From Akebia trifoliata (lineage: Eukaryota > Streptophyta > Magnoliopsida > Ranunculales > Lardizabalaceae): DNA of 64,000 nt. A model generated the notes under the pieces. It did no database searches. It had not been told where the DNA came from and was given only the letters and a program-made list of their open reading frames with translations. Position numbers and translations under genes: made by a program. Of this stretch, positions 12,036-26,400 are shown piece by piece (position 1 is the first letter of the stretch; each line of letters opens with the position of its first letter). Location of the stretch: NCBI GenBank assembly GCA_017979445.1, contig CM030711.1, positions 2,728,001 to 2,792,000 on the forward strand, in the 5' to 3' direction.

Positions 12036-12261
12036 TAGTCAATAATCAAATGCCTCATTATTTAATTAGTGATACATGAATGACTTAGTTAGATAACATG
12101 GATTTGTAGACCAAGGAAACTTATTAATTAGGATCAACTCCCCAAGAGACTTTCCTAAGACGTTTAAAAGTCAACTTTGAATTACAATGGCATCGATTGA
12201 AAGAGAAAATATCTTGAAGAGCAAAGGAAAATGTTTCTAGGATTGAAAGTAGAGTTACCTG

Positions 12262-12425
12262 TCAAGAGTGTGGCTCAGCGATAAAATGTAACGACAAGAG
12301 TATGCTCCTCTTGGTCATGAGTTCAAAATTGAGTGCGATCTTTGTATAAAATTGACATATAGGGTTGCAGGTTCAATGCGGCCCTTAAGAAGACTTAGTC
12401 TCATCAATGTGGGAATAATAAATGT
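12262..12425 (+). repeat. possible tRNA-derived repeat
   Basis: An A-box-like GTGGCTCAGCGATAAAA is followed about 40 bases later by a B-box-like GGTCATGAGTTCAAAA. A tail of AATAATAAATGTAGAAAAAAA follows. This is the outline of a tRNA-derived SINE, but no second copy is seen in the window, so the call is tentative. Confidence 0.35.
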
Positions 12426-12457
12426 AGAAAAAAAAATATGAGAAGTAATCATGAGAG

Positions 12458-12885
12458 TAGGACTGTCAACAGATGGTTATCGGTTGAGTACAACAATATC
12501 TGAGTTCGAAATTTTTATCTGATATCCAAATTCGAATTCGAATCCAACAAATGTTCTAAAACATTATCCGAATTTGAATCCAATTAGAATTAGAATAATT
12601 TGTATATAAAAAATATATAATTTTTCCTTATTCAATTGATTTTTCACTATTAAAAAAAGCTTATTATATATTATATTATTTATATAATAAATAAATAATA
12701 TATATTATATTATTTATATAAAAAATTAATAAAATAAAATAATACATATTATATATTATTTTGAATCGGATATTATTAGATTTGAAATGCTAATATCCGA
12801 ATATGTATTCGATAAGGATTCAAATATATAAAATTATCCAAATTCGAATTAGATTTGAATTTTCAACTATCTATTGACATCCCAA
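12458..12885. mobile_element. hAT-type non-autonomous element with perfect 8-bp TSD
   Basis: The element starts TAGGACTGTCAACAGATGG and ends with the inverse of TTGGGATGTCAATAGATAG. It is flanked on both sides by the same octamer CATGAGAG (12450-12457 and 12886-12893). The 8-bp duplication and the TAGGRYTGTCAA end are typical of hAT elements. The interior is AT-rich with AATTCGAATTCGAAT stretches and has no transposase. Confidence 0.85.
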
Positions 12886-12893
12886 CATGAGAG

Positions 12894-13019
12894 AATATGA
12901 GAAAACCATTTTCCTAGGTTGGGTGGAAATTTTTTTGTCATAAAAAATATTTTATTAGTAGAAATGATTTTCTATGAAAATGTAGAATCATACACCTCCA
13001 AATCTTTTTATTTTAATTT

Positions 13020-13050
<31 letters not shown>

Positions 13051-13585
13051 CATTTTCCTACCCAATTCTTCCCAAATAATAAATACTAGAAGGAAAAGGA
13101 CAAGTGAAGCTCTTGTCATATAATAATGGGTAATCCTTTAATGGGATTTGATGTAATTGGTGGTGAATTCCAACTCACATCTGCTTTTGCTTTAGTGCAT
13201 CCCAAAATGGTTTTCAGGGAATCTTTCTGACTCCTAAATCCAAGGCAATGGCATCTTGGGAAAAGATGAACCCTTTAATCAAAATGCAAAGTGGTTTTTG
13301 ATGCTTCTGTTCCTCTTCATCTATTATATTAAATTACTTTCGCTCCCCTTTTTTCTTCTCTTGCACTCATATTTGATCAAGAAGAAGGCTTTGATGGCTT
13401 TTGAGTACTATATGGATTTAATGGGAGAAAAACCGTTTCATGATTAAGAGGAGGAAAGCTGTGAAGTGGTTTATGATACAAAAATACTTGATGAAGTTAT
13501 TTTTGACTTACCTCCTTCAATAATGATACATTGGACGGACCTCCCCTTATTTATAAAAATTTAGTATATGTATGTATGTATGTAT
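12894..13585. other. AT-rich spacer
   Basis: No supported gene. An AAT trinucleotide microsatellite spans about 13017-13048, and a short GTAT tetranucleotide run lies at about 13568-13585. Confidence 0.6.
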
Positions 13586-13589
13586 TTAT

Positions 13590-13812
13590 TTATTGTGGGG
13601 GTATCCCCACCTTATCCTTTGAGTGAGATTAATCTCACGGTCACATGTCCCGTCCCCTTGAAAAGTTCTTTGTGCAACTGATTGAGTTGAGAGTCAAACG
13701 AACATTGGAGGTTGACCTAAGGAATTCATTGCTTTGTGGGATTTCGAACTCTTGACCTACTCTTCTTGAGAAACTTATCAAGGTTCAACTTTCCACTAGG
13801 CCAAGCAAGATG
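13590..13812 (-). mobile_element. tRNA-derived SINE copy (minus orientation)
   Basis: Read on the minus strand this has the A-box part (TTGGCCTAGTGGAAAGTTG), GATAAGTTTCTCAAGAAG, the B-box-like GAGTTCGAAATCCC, AATGAATTCCTTAGG, CTCAACTCAATCAGTTGC, and ends at GGTGGGGATACCCCC. The same order recurs at 33305, 46517 and 48352 and, 5'-truncated, at 14627 and 59925. Confidence 0.8.
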
Positions 13813-14626
13813 ACTCGAAATAGGCAACTAAGTATCAATGGGAACGAAATTAACTACAGAACCATGTCTCGAGTGTGTTATACGTAAGTCGATGACAATA
13901 ATTTTTTTTTTTTTTGGGGAGTCAAGGGAGACCCTTCATTTTGTTTAATTGAATATGTTCCAAGAGGTGGGCCAGAACATTCATGGCTGAATAGGCCTAA
14001 AAGATTATAGTCCCTGAATCGATTGGGTAAGATCAATGGTTTATCCCACAAATTATATATAATCTTTTAAATGAGTGAGTTAATGTCAAATATGCATCGT
14101 TATCAAAGGTAATAAGTCAACAAAAACATAAATATTTCCTCTTCATTGGACAAAGTATCAAGAATACTAATGATCTCTCTCTGCTCACTAGTCAAATTTC
14201 TGTATCAAAATTGATTCTACTTTATAATAAACAATGCTCGTCCAAGTAGTAGACCAAAATTACTGGTCTAAACATGTTTACTTTCTGGAAAAAAAAACAA
14301 AAAAACTTAACTTAGTAGATGTTTTCATCATGTTTTCATATTTGACTAGAACAAGTTCTTAATAATAATAATAATAATAATTTAATAGGTCATAGAAAAA
14401 GGGGATAGATGAATGAATATCTACCACTCCTCACCCCCAGATATCCCAAAGTAAGAAGCAATTCTAATCTAGTCAAACTCAAGTCCTGAGCTCAGCATTA
14501 CAACCACATCTTTACCTACGACTAAGATTATTTATTGTGTTAAGGGATAATAATGTATGGTTAGGGTTAATTAATGTAATACAAAGTTTGGGTGTCTACG
14601 ACAATAAAAAATAGCACATATCTTAT
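13813..14626. other. spacer without recognised features
   Basis: AT-rich DNA with no supported gene. An AAT run lies at about 14352-14381. Confidence 0.55.
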
Positions 14627-14790
14627 AATTAGGTTAAGTGTTCGAACCCCATGAAGCTATGAATACCTTGAGACCACCCTCCAAGTCCGGTTGACCCTTG
14701 ACTCAATCAGTTGTAGTAGGACTTTTCGAGGGGGCGGTGCATGTGATCGTGGGTGAAGGGTGGGGATACCCACGACATACAAAAAAAAAA
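14627..14790 (+). mobile_element. 5'-truncated tRNA-derived SINE copy
   Basis: It begins inside the family consensus near the B box (AAGTGTTCGAACCCC) and continues with ATGAAGCTATGAATACCTTG, GACTCAATCAGTTG, TAGGACTTTTCGAG and GTGGGGATACCCACGA, ending in an A-run. The A-box part is missing or replaced. Confidence 0.75.
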
Positions 14791-15175
14791 ATCTTGGGAG
14801 ATCGTGAAATACATGATCTAACAAGTCATTGATTCTTACATACTCATAAAAAAAGAAAAAAAAAAAAAGAGAAATAATAATGATGGACTTCACAAATAGA
14901 CAATGACCACTTGCAAACATAAGTGACGTTCATAATTCAATCAATGAAATTGATGGTATGATGTTAAATATAACCAATTGCACGACCATTATTCAAAAAG
15001 AACATGCAATTGTAGGAAGGTGATAGATATATAATAACTTATTGTTATTAACCTTCCACGGCCATACATGATTGTCATAACCCTTTAAAGCTCTTGACCA
15101 TCCGCTTATCATTTTGTTACTATTACTTCTTATCTTTCTTTAAATGAAAAACACTCCCTCAAGAATTCAGATTTA

Positions 15176-15372
15176 TAAGAAGAGTCGTGATTTTCTGATT
15201 CGGAAATTTTCACTCACTATGTACGAAATGACATGGCAAAGGCACAGACTCATAAATCTTTTTCTTTGGGATACACAAGGAATTAAAAAAGATCAATGGT
15301 TTTGTGCCCTTGCCACGTCAATCGATTACAGAACAAGTGAAAATTTTCGAGTCAGAAAATCATTAGCTTCGA
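15176..15372. mobile_element. foldback MITE (family B)
   Basis: Near-complete palindrome. The left arm has GATTTTCTGATTCGGAAATT, TTTCACT and GACATGGCAAAGGCACA. The right arm has TGTGCCCTTGCCACGTCAAT, AGTGAAAATTTTCGAGTCAG and AAAATCATT. The centre is CTTTGGGATACACAAGG. The same ends occur at 26972-27130. Confidence 0.8.
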
Positions 15373-17498
15373 AGAAATGTTAGGATTGCCAATAATCCGG
15401 GTAAGGCTGAGGGTTGCTTTGGAATCCATCAAGATAAGTATTGGATCAAGTCCTGATCCAAACCATTGACACCCCTTTGTCTCAAATATTTGCCAATTGT
15501 TATTAACTTTAAACCCGACTTCTTGAATTGGTTTTTGGTCATGATCCATGATCCAATGTTGTAAATTAAAGCTTTGACTTGAATACTCATTCTCTGATTT
15601 GGGGTAGGTAAAAGGTCAATTAAGTGAAAGAAATCAAAACGTGGAGTCCTTATCTATCAAGATCACCAACCCACTTTGCTTTAAGTGGATTTGTTGTTGA
15701 AGATATAGTCTCAGAAGTTCTGATAAGTTCAAGTCCCCTCATATAGTAATCGATAAACACATAGAATCCATTTTGTAATATTCCCTAATTAATAAATTAC
15801 TTCCACTAGAATAACAAAGCAGGATTGAACATATTGTCTTTATTTATTAATGGATACTTTGATGTTGGATACTTGATGTCAAATCAGATAAAAACTAATT
15901 AATTTAATAAACTAAAAAAGCATGATGTACATCACTGTCTTTGAGATGATCTTTGCGCTTAGTGTGCAATGGGTTACTGAAAAATTCAATTTCAGGAAAT
16001 AATGACGTTTGATAGTAAATAGAGCAATCTAATGTACTTGCACTATCATAGAAGATCCGCACAATGGATGGACAGAAATGCTCAAGTTCAGTAATGCAAA
16101 CGTCAAATTTTGTAGAAATTTTAAGACTTCAACAATCATTGGAATAGATCACCAAGACCACACCTTAGGAAGCAGAGGTCTTGAGTTCAAATCACTTAAT
16201 TAAAGGGTGGATTTATCCAAAAAAATTACCCAGTGCGTATGAAAAGTGGGCACCCCACATAGCCGAGGATTGTTGGGTGCTCTTTAAAGCACACTGCATG
16301 TACATTGGCCATCCGACACCACAATCTAGACATCCGATCCAACAAATAGTAAAGGAAAAAAAGTGCCTCAAACTCCCCAGTGTACTACGAATAAGCGATG
16401 TGGCACACAGTTTCATTGCCTTGCACCATAGTTTGGTATCTCTCTAAAATAATTGAAGAGACAGAGTTAACAACTACTATAAAGTCTGAGAACACTTTTC
16501 TTCCCATGCAATGTGAGAATAAACGTTCATGACAAAATATTAGAGATTTGTAACAAGAAGGGAGTTTTGAGATTTCATTTACCATCAAAACTTTTGAGTT
16601 AAAAGATGAGGGTTCAAATTTCTAAAAAAGAAAACTCACTCATCAAACAAAATTATCACCCTTATTTCTTTGGGCCACTTGAGTACACCCTTCATCCACA
16701 AAAATACAACTTTGCACTACCAGTGAAGATTTCTTGGGTGTAGCTCCAGAAAACGGTTTTTCTTGTACTAAATACCAATTATAAAGTGGACCATTTTGGT
16801 TCATTGATGCTTTTTTTGATAGGCCAGGCCAACTAGCCAAAGTTGATAGAACGACCCAGTCCATGTATCCGAAGACTTTTAAGTTCATAACTGGGCGACC
16901 CGGACCATGTATCCAAAGACTCTTTTCAGTTCATAACTGGGCCATTTTTCATATACCACTGACGACAATCTATAAGAACAGTGGTGATTAATTCAAGCTA
17001 AGCACCAGAGCATTTTGCCATAAACATTGAAGATTCTACTGTTCTTTTGCATTTTGATTCACATTTCCATTTTTCATTCACATGCATTCTACTAGTTCTG
17101 TTCAATTTGAAAATCTCGTCAAAGGCATTGAGAAATCTGACCTTGCATTTCTGGCAAAACCATAAGAAAAAAATCCATCAAACGTGCGTATTTTTCAGTG
17201 ACTAAGTTACATACATTGATATATAACTTTAAAAATTACAACAAGAGCACTACGCTCTGGAACCATTTTTTTTTACAGAGACAATTGATATCCATAAGAT
17301 CTCCGGTCCCACAAAGGTCCTATCACGTCGAGGAAAATCCATTTTCGGGTGGCCATTGCTATATATGGCACAGAGCGACATACTTCGTTTTTTATAAATT
17401 TTAGAACTACAATGCCTGAAGATTTTTCATCGTGGAATTGGCCACCGACAACCCTAACAAACAAGGATAACTCACAAAACCAACCAAAACTTTGCCTC
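15373..17498. other. spacer and 3' flank of the NAT gene
   Basis: No gene supported. The last few hundred bases before 17499 are probably the 3' UTR of the leftward-reading NAT gene. A 42-base unit containing CCATGTATCCRAAGACT and TTCATAACTGGGC is tandemly duplicated at about 16854-16937. A tRNA-like phrase (GGTCTTGAGTTCAAATC) occurs near 16177. Confidence 0.55.
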
Positions 17499-20400
17499 TT
17501 ACAGTCCAACCCATTTCACCCATCTGAAGATTCGTGCTACTCTGAAAGGCAATCCATAGTCCTTCACAACTGCAGGTTCCCTCCTTGCAGCCTCAGGTTC
17601 GGTCCAGACGTAAACCCCACGCTCTTGTTGGCTGCCAGGTACGGTGTTGTCTAGGATCATTGCTATGAGGAACGCAACCACCATGTGAAATGACAGTAAT
17701 GTGTTCATAACATAGTTCACCTGCAATGACAAGTACCAAGAATAAGTGCTGTTGGTTATTGTTAGAGAATAATATATAGATCTCCTTTGTCTGCAGAAAG
17801 AGGACTCAATCAGTTAGACCATGAGTTTTTTTTTTTTTTTTCTTTTTTTCTACTTCTCGGTTACTGAAAGGTGAAGAAGAGATGCATACCCCACCATATT
17901 TGCTGCGGAAAGGTCCATGAGATGCCACAATGTATGGCTGGAAATAACTTGGGACAGATGAGTTAGCATTGGGAGTGACCCCATATTGTTGGAAGTAGGC
18001 CGGGATTGATAGTGAGAAAAACAAAGAGAGCCCAACTATGATAATATTTCTGGAGCTCCCTGCCTCACTATAACGAAGGTTTGACAATCCCAGTGCTGCA
18101 AGCAGAGCCCACATGAAGCAAAGGAGAGCAGCAACTATAACGAGTGGAATCGACGCAATAAAACCGCCAACTTTACCTGTGACCATGGTAGGTAGAGTAT
18201 ATTACAAGTAGTATAAACAAGTAAAGGCAAACAAAATAGTTCATTAGAAAGGCATCAAGGAAAATTCTCCACGATGTAGGCATGAATGTTTGGATAAATA
18301 ATATAATCAGTTCTACATAAGGGCTAGATTATCATGTGGCCAAAAAATCATATTTCAATATTAGCTGTTGAAGAGCCACATCAAGCAAATACATTGGATA
18401 GCTAAAGGAAAAGAAAAAAAAGGTATTGCAATCTCGGTTCCAAATAGATTGGGTGTTTCCTCTATCTTTCTTTGAGCTTTTAATGGGATGGAGTTTTAAT
18501 ATCTTCTCTTCTAAGAAGAGGTATCTCTGGGCTATCCTTCCGTCCGCCATTGCTTGGGGTCTTTGGAGAGAACGCAACAACAGGATTTTTCATAACAAGG
18601 AGAGCTCATCTAACCAAGTGATTTTAGAGATTTTGGGACTTCTTTTCCTATGGTCGAAGATGAGTAAGGCTTTTGAGGGAGTATGCTTTCAAGATTTTGT
18701 GTTTAATTGGGCTAACATTTGTGACTTGTAGCCTCTTGCCGATTGTTTGTTTTCGCTCTTTTTTGTCTCTTTCTTTTGTCGCTTTTTGTGTCTGTTTGTT
18801 TGGGGGCTACCTCAGCCTCCTCTTCTCCTTTTCATTATTAATATCATTTACACTTATCAAAAAAAACAATGCCAACCAGACTGTTCAATTTGATATATGG
18901 TTCAGAATGATTCATAGGCAGTCCAGGTAAATGGTATTGGCATGAAGATGACAAACTTCTGTCCTTCCCATAAAAAGTTCCCCTGTCAAAGCTAGCGTTG
19001 TCAGATGTATCGGGTCAAACATCTGTCCAACAAATAGAAACATGCGTATTAAGCTTTTTTATTTTTTATGGGTAAACTGGACTTGAACCCACGATCTCAA
19101 AGTTGTTTTGCAATGTGTCAATCCAACTGAGCTATGGTTCTAAGCCCCCTTATTAAGATAATCTTAGTTTCCAACCTTCCTCAGTTTCAGTTTACATTGC
19201 AACTTTTGCACTATCTCGTATGAATTTAGCATCCAACTATTTATCAATTCGTAGTCTAATAACTGTATAAATTCTTATCAAACAACTCATCTGTCAACAT
19301 TATCAATTAACTTTTGAGGAAGTTATGCATTTTAGTTTTTCCCCACCATCACCTTATCTTAACAACTCATGATAACTTGTGCCCAAATTTGGAAACAAAG
19401 TATGACATAAAAATTACATATTCAGCAATTGAAAAGGGGTTCACTAAACTCACTTACCCACAAGAGACAAGAGTATCAAAATGCATGCCCCAAACTCAAC
19501 TGATCTCCGGCTTCCCATTTTGGTCACAGCAATGGTGTGTACATTTTCAGTAAGGGTTGTAGAACCGGTCCCTGTACCCCATAGACCAGCCAAGACACTG
19601 GAAAGACCTTCAAGCCCAATCCCACGGCTGACCACACCTGGAGTTGGAGGTTTGGATGCCACCAATAAAGAAGATGCATGGTATGAGCCAACCTAAGAAT
19701 TAAGTTCCCACACAAAACAATCAGGAATTGACTAATTAGGAAAAGCCTCAATAATGCTTAATAACTTGAGCAAGTAATTTCATATAACATACTAAAATAA
19801 ACCACAATCACAGCAGCATTGAACTAAAAATAATGAAAGTCAAAACTTAGACACTACACAATGCAGAAAATTTTCATGTCCACTTTCATTTTTCATAGTG
19901 GATTGAATAATTAGAATCTTCTCCAAATTAACATAAAGCTAACATTAGGATCTCAGAGATAGCCAATTAATCAAATACTTGCTGATTGGAGATTTCATCT
20001 GTCCTGCAAGATTCCTGCTTCTGGCACTTTTCACGTAGGACTTCATAACATTAGCGGTTTTTTCTGCCTAGAAAGTCAACAAAATAGAAAGAAACGATGG
20101 GGACTTAACAAATGGGGAAGAAACTCCTTTGAAGAAGGAATCAACAAAAAAGGGGTAAAGGATCTAAAACCTCGTAAGAAGCATCATATTTCTGACTGGA
20201 GAAAGCTTAAACTTTCCCGTGTGTTTTGACTTTTGAATTTACAGTAACAAGATTGATGATGATTATAAAAACTCTAGTTTGCATATCTTAGGGTAAGAAA
20301 GAAGAAAAAGAGCACCTGACTAATTCACACTTTCTTGCTTTCAATTGTATTAAAATTATACTTACATACAAAAAGACGCAAAAATATCTCTTTGATTAGA

Positions 20401-23400
20401 GCCTAGATTTGTCATTACGTGTATCAGAACTGCCATTTAGCCAAAAGCTCACGCTTATGTTCTATCAATTCAGATTTAATGGAAAACTACAGGGGAATTT
20501 TAATAGTAGTTAACTGACCATTTATTCAAATTAGAAGCAAATGGAGATGGTGAACCACTAGAACCACTCACATATATGCCAGGATCAATCATTAAATGAA
20601 CACAAGTTCATAAATGATATTAATAAAAAAAAATTATAGGAAAGCAAGATTAGTGGTCAGTAATTACTGGGTGAAGGCACATTTTGAACCCAGGTCATGG
20701 TATTGACATCACATACTTCAACCAACTCAGCAAGCTGGCACCTTCTCATAAATGAAATTAGTAATAATAAATAGAATGAGAAATTCTATTGGCATGCCAA
20801 CTTTTACGTATAACACACCAATCCTTTTGAAATTAAACAGTTAACTACATATAGATTGGTGTGTTATAAGTAAAAGTTGGTGTGTTAATAGGAGCTCTAA
20901 CAGAATAGCAACAAAAACAACAGAAATATTTAGAAAAATCCCATGCAGAGAACAGGAAACTCACTGAATCAACTGATGTGATTAAGGACACCACACACAT
21001 TACAAGAACCATTTTCCAGTTGAAAACAGGAGTACCCCACTGTAATGGATATGGAAATCTAAACCACGGTGAAGACTTCAATGCATGAGAAGTATCAACA
21101 CGACAGTGCTTCATCCTGGACACGTGTTTTCTGCAGGCTTCAGATATAATATTTGAAGCAGGTACATTTATATCACAACCTTTGTAACTATAAGCTCCAG
21201 CCTCTGTAAGAAGGAAAGCAGCGGCCCACGTGATTGCCAGACATAGTGGAACCTGCAAGTTATGCCACAACATTGCATTTACATTTGCAGTAAGTTTTAT
21301 GTAGACCACAACAAAAAGTACTTGAAAATCAGTAAAAATGAATATAACTCAAGGATAGCAGTAAGTTTTATGTAGACCACAACAAAAAGTACTTGAAAAT
21401 CAGTAAAAATGAATATAACTCAAGGATAAAGAGTTACCGCATAAATGAGAAATATACGATGACCAAAGATGGATATTTTACGAAGGTACTGCAGGAAAAA
21501 CGTGGAGGCAAATAAATTAGATCTTTTGCCAAAAAGTCTAAATAGAAAACTATGACGATGCTATACCTGAAAAAAAAACCCCCATAATTGACTGAAATTA
21601 ACAAGGACCGGATGTTCTCTACTTACAAGTGAAAAAATAATAACCAGGATTATCTGCACTGTGCCAATCTCAAGGCAGGTACTCACTTGTGGGAAACCAT
21701 AACTATAGAAGGAAAGTCCAACAGCAGCAACTGTTGGTGCTACAACAACAGGATTGATCAACCTGAAAAGAAATAACCAGTTGCATAAGGAAGAGTTATT
21801 GGGTGTGCCAAGAATATTCCAGAACCCAATGAAGTAGAATTTCAGAAAAAAAAAAAAATTATTTATTTTTTATAAGCACAAGAAATTTTATTATAGAAGA
21901 AAGAGCAAGAGGCCAAGATGGCACCTATACAGGATACAGAAACACGGAAAAAAGAAAAAAAACAGCCGAGCACCCAACAACCCAACCCTTGGCTAAATTA
22001 CACACTACAGAGTGCATCCCACTTGAATACAAAGTCTTCAAAAAAAAAAAAAAACACCCCTTCAAAGACTTTGCAAAGTTTTCTCCAGAAAAATAGGAGA
22101 CCCAAAATGTCCATAATCACCTCCTGAGTTTCTTTTCCTCTCCCTGGAACACTATTTTGTTTCTCTCCTTCCAAATTCCCCAACACACCACCACAAAGGG
22201 GAGCATAGCCCACAAGTGTCTTTTCCTATTGGAAAAAATATAACAGGTCCACCCAAGAAAAAGAGAGTAAACCGTTTTGGGGAAAATCCAATCCAACTGA
22301 AAAAATGGAAAGGAAATAAGACCAAATAATGGAAGAGGATGAACAACGCAAAAGAATGTGATTACCAGCTTCTCCATTTCACTAACAGAGAAAACAAAAA
22401 TTTGGAGTTATGAAAACCTGTTCGATCAAATTCTCTAGAGTTAGAATTTTCTCAAGGCATGCCGACCAAATAAAGAACACTACTTCAGAAAGGGAACCAA
22501 AGGAGACCGAATTGCAAATTCCGGGAAGGTTGAATCAAAGGGAGCTAAAATAGACTTACGAAAGGAGTGAACAAAGAATCTCTTGTCCTTACTCCCACTC
22601 CATGTTCTTCGATCTTTCTCATTTTCAACCAAGTGATGAGAAGAGAAAAAGTCAAAAAGGGAAGGCACCTCATTTTCAACAAATTTCAGAACAAATATTT
22701 GGTGTTTAGAAACCTCAGAAGCTACAGACATAATGAGAACATCAAGACACCATGCTTCTCGAATTTTCTTCTTGTAACATTCACCTAGGGTTCAATTCTG
22801 ATGCTTGTACAAGTAAAACTAAATCAAGTCCATTTCCTTTTCTTGCCTTTTTTCCATCAATGGAAACACACGAAATAAAAAAAAAAAAATTCCAACAAGA
22901 AATTTAGAAGGAATTATCCCACTAGCAACGATGGCTTAAGGCAACATTTGTTCACCAAGTAAAAAGACAATTACTTCCTCCAGAAAAACATGTGCTCCAA
23001 ACTTGTACTTCTACTCCATCTAAGTAACTACACATCTCACCCAGGGGCAAGCAGACGAACAAATTGATGTAAAGATAGTTTGGCGGGCTCAAGCCAGTGT
23101 CTCAATTGATTGATGTTCTGCACCACAACAATGACATCGTGGTAAAAAAAAAGTTTCCCTGACACGGGAACACTTACACTAGCCTATAAAGCTACGACAA
23201 GAGTATCCACAACAACAAATGGATGTCATCAAGATTTAAAATCTCATTTTGAGGCAATGTTTCAGTGAGAAAAAAAAACTCTCGACCAAAACATTCCCGA
23301 AAAGGTCCAATGTTTTGGAGTCAATGTTTCATTCCAGTTTCAGCCAAAACATTCTGAAATGGCACCAAATTTTGAACCATGGATGTGATTTGGGCTCACT

Positions 23401-26400
23401 ATTTTTAGAACTGAGGACTCTTTTCACCTTTAAGAACAGAACAAAGTCACTCATTCTAGCTTTAGAGGATATTTTAGTAGTGTAGAATAACGTGTCTACC
23501 AATCATATTTTATTAAATAATAGATGTAAGAATAATTTTTTTAATCAATTTAAACATTCAACAACCAAATTGAATCATGTTTTTTGATGGATAGTCTGTA
23601 ATATAGAGCTCAAAGTTATCATCTTTTTACTCCCCCTTTCTGATAATATCCTTGTTGGAAACATAACGCTTAAGCAACTTCATAATCATTCAGTAAATGC
23701 TCCCACCATCTATGCAGTCCATAATTGGAAAGAGAAATATCACGCGGAATACAATATAAAAACATTGACCATGAAACATAAATAAATAAAAAGGAAACAC
23801 TGATAAACTCAAAGACAACTGTAATGTTGCTAAGAAGCATACCTCAGAAAAGGTGAAATCAAACCACTGTACCCAAGTAAAGCTTGAAAGGCCGAAGATA
23901 TAATTATAGCCCCCTGTATCTCCTTCATGATATGCCTAAAATTCTGCAAATGTTAAAACAATTTCAAATGAGCAGTGAAACAATATGCACAAATAGCCAT
24001 TTAATCGAATGTGACATGAGTATAGAATAGCATGTATGACTAATGCTAACAGTAGTTGATCACCTTCTAAGCACAAAAACTAAGCATTGAGTTGAACTTC
24101 TTTTTTTTTTTCCTTTTGTAAATAAATAATTTTATTAAAGAATGAAAAGGAGGTCAATAGACTTACCACCTACAAGAAAGAAAATAGAAAACCAAAGCAA
24201 AAGGAATACAAAATCAGAAACACACAAAAGGCATCACCCACACCCACTATGAAGTCTAAGAACAAACACAGTCCCATCTAGACAGGAGGTCCACAAACAG
24301 AACCACCTTTAAATTCCTTGAATGTTTTACACTTAAAGAAAATAAATCCTATAACAATAATAATCACTTCCAGGGTTGAGCTCTCTTTTTCATCAAAAAT
24401 ACGATTATGCTTTTTTCTCCAAATGGCCCAACAAACCGCAAAGGAGTTATACTCCATAAAATCCTTTTCTTTGCCATGACTGGAACAAGGAGGAGATGGA
24501 TTGCGGAATCACCAAAACAATTTTGAACAAAGAAAGAAAATGAGACCAAAGCTTTGATGCAAAAGTACAATGGATGAGGCTATGGAAGACATCTTCCCTG
24601 CTTGCCTTTCAAAAGAAATACAAATTCACCACAACGATGCTACAAGAAATGATAAGATTAAGAGTAAGGACCGTATTCGAAACCATCAACCAAATTTCCA
24701 AATTATATATATAACAGAAAGAAAAAGAAAAAGAAAAAAAAAACTACTTTAGAGGGCACGTGTCTCCAAAAATTCACCACTTGTGATTAAATGAACTTTT
24801 CTTCAGTATCTTCCATCGGAAATGGAAGAATTACCGCGAAAACAAGTTTTATACCAGGTCATCAAGATAAAGAGCCAAGCAATGCAACTATTGACTAACA
24901 GAGATAAGCCAATATTCCAACTAGGTATCAAGTAATCCAGAATAATTCACTTTAACATGGGTGTGATATTCACTTGAAGTTTTGAGAGATCTTTGGATTT
25001 ATATCTTTAAGCCCTCATAAAGTAAAGTAACAAAGTTAAACAAAATCAAGTTACAGACATGCTTAGAGCTGGTCATGGATGGATAAATATAGATACAGAT
25101 GGAGCATGGAAAAGGAGCACCACATACAGCAGTATGGGTTTTTGAATCCGCATTGCCGTATCAAATGGTAAATCTTTTAGAAGTCCATGATACACAAAAC
25201 TGCTAAAGAATCTTGACTAAATTTGCAATAGATTTATCCGTGTGTTGTGCAAGGCAAAAAATAAGCATCCCTTTGAACTAATTTTCATCATGGTAGCACT
25301 CAAAAGTAGAACCATGATTGTAAATATGTGAAAAATTAGATCACACAGTAGACAATAAACTTACATTTCCATTCAGTGCCACGAACCCAGGAGAGTTAAT
25401 TATTGCCAACACCGGAGCCAAATAAACAAATGAGGGACCCTGGATCAATGGCAACCTAGACCCAAAAAATGTGTGCAAGAGAGTCGTCACTCCTGATACA
25501 AACATTACAGTTGACACCACCACGGAAGTATCTTCCTGATACATTTTCATCTCCCATTAGAAAAAACTGATAGAAATTTAAAATCAAACCAACCCAATTT
25601 TTATTTTTGTTAGACAAGTGAGATTAGTGGTCAGTAATTAGTAGGTGAAGGCAAGTTTTGAATTTGAACCAACTTAGCAAGCAAGCAATTCCAACACAAA
25701 CTAACCTAACCATTTGAATGTTCACAAATATACAAAAATAAAATAGAAGAGAACTGCTCACATGAGTGCCACCCATTGCAGGAACGATAACCAACGGAAC
25801 GAGAATCAATGAACCCAACATCGAAATATAGTGCTGGAATCCATATAGACCAATGGGAACTGAAACATTATGAGAACAAATCATCAAACCATGACATCTT
25901 AAAAAAAATGAAAAATTTCCACCAAAATTAAGATTTTTTTAAAGAAAACCTCACCAAGGCCAGGGGTATCTCTAAGCTCGTACTTCATACGAGAATGACG
26001 AGCCACGAATCCATTGTCCTCAATCGATTGTGGCAAAACATCCATGACCCTATCATCCCTGCTAGGTTTCGGAGGAGGCGCAGGTGGGTTTGGGTCAACC
26101 CGAACCTGCCCATTAGGACCTGATCTCGTTGCTCCATCTGTCTCCCTCCTCTTCTTCAATGTCTGATCTCTACCCGAGATTACCGCCATTTTCTCACTCT
26201 CCGGTTCACCATTTGCAGTCGGAGGAGGCTTGGCTCGACCGGATTCAAGATCCACTTGAGTATCAATTTCTTTAGATTTCTCTGCAACAATCTGACCCGA
26301 ATCACTTGCATTCGTCTCCCCTGAAACCTTGGGTTTGAATCCAGTCTTCTTCGCCCATGAAGATGACGGCATTGTCGTCGGTTCAGGTGCCGGCGGCCAT

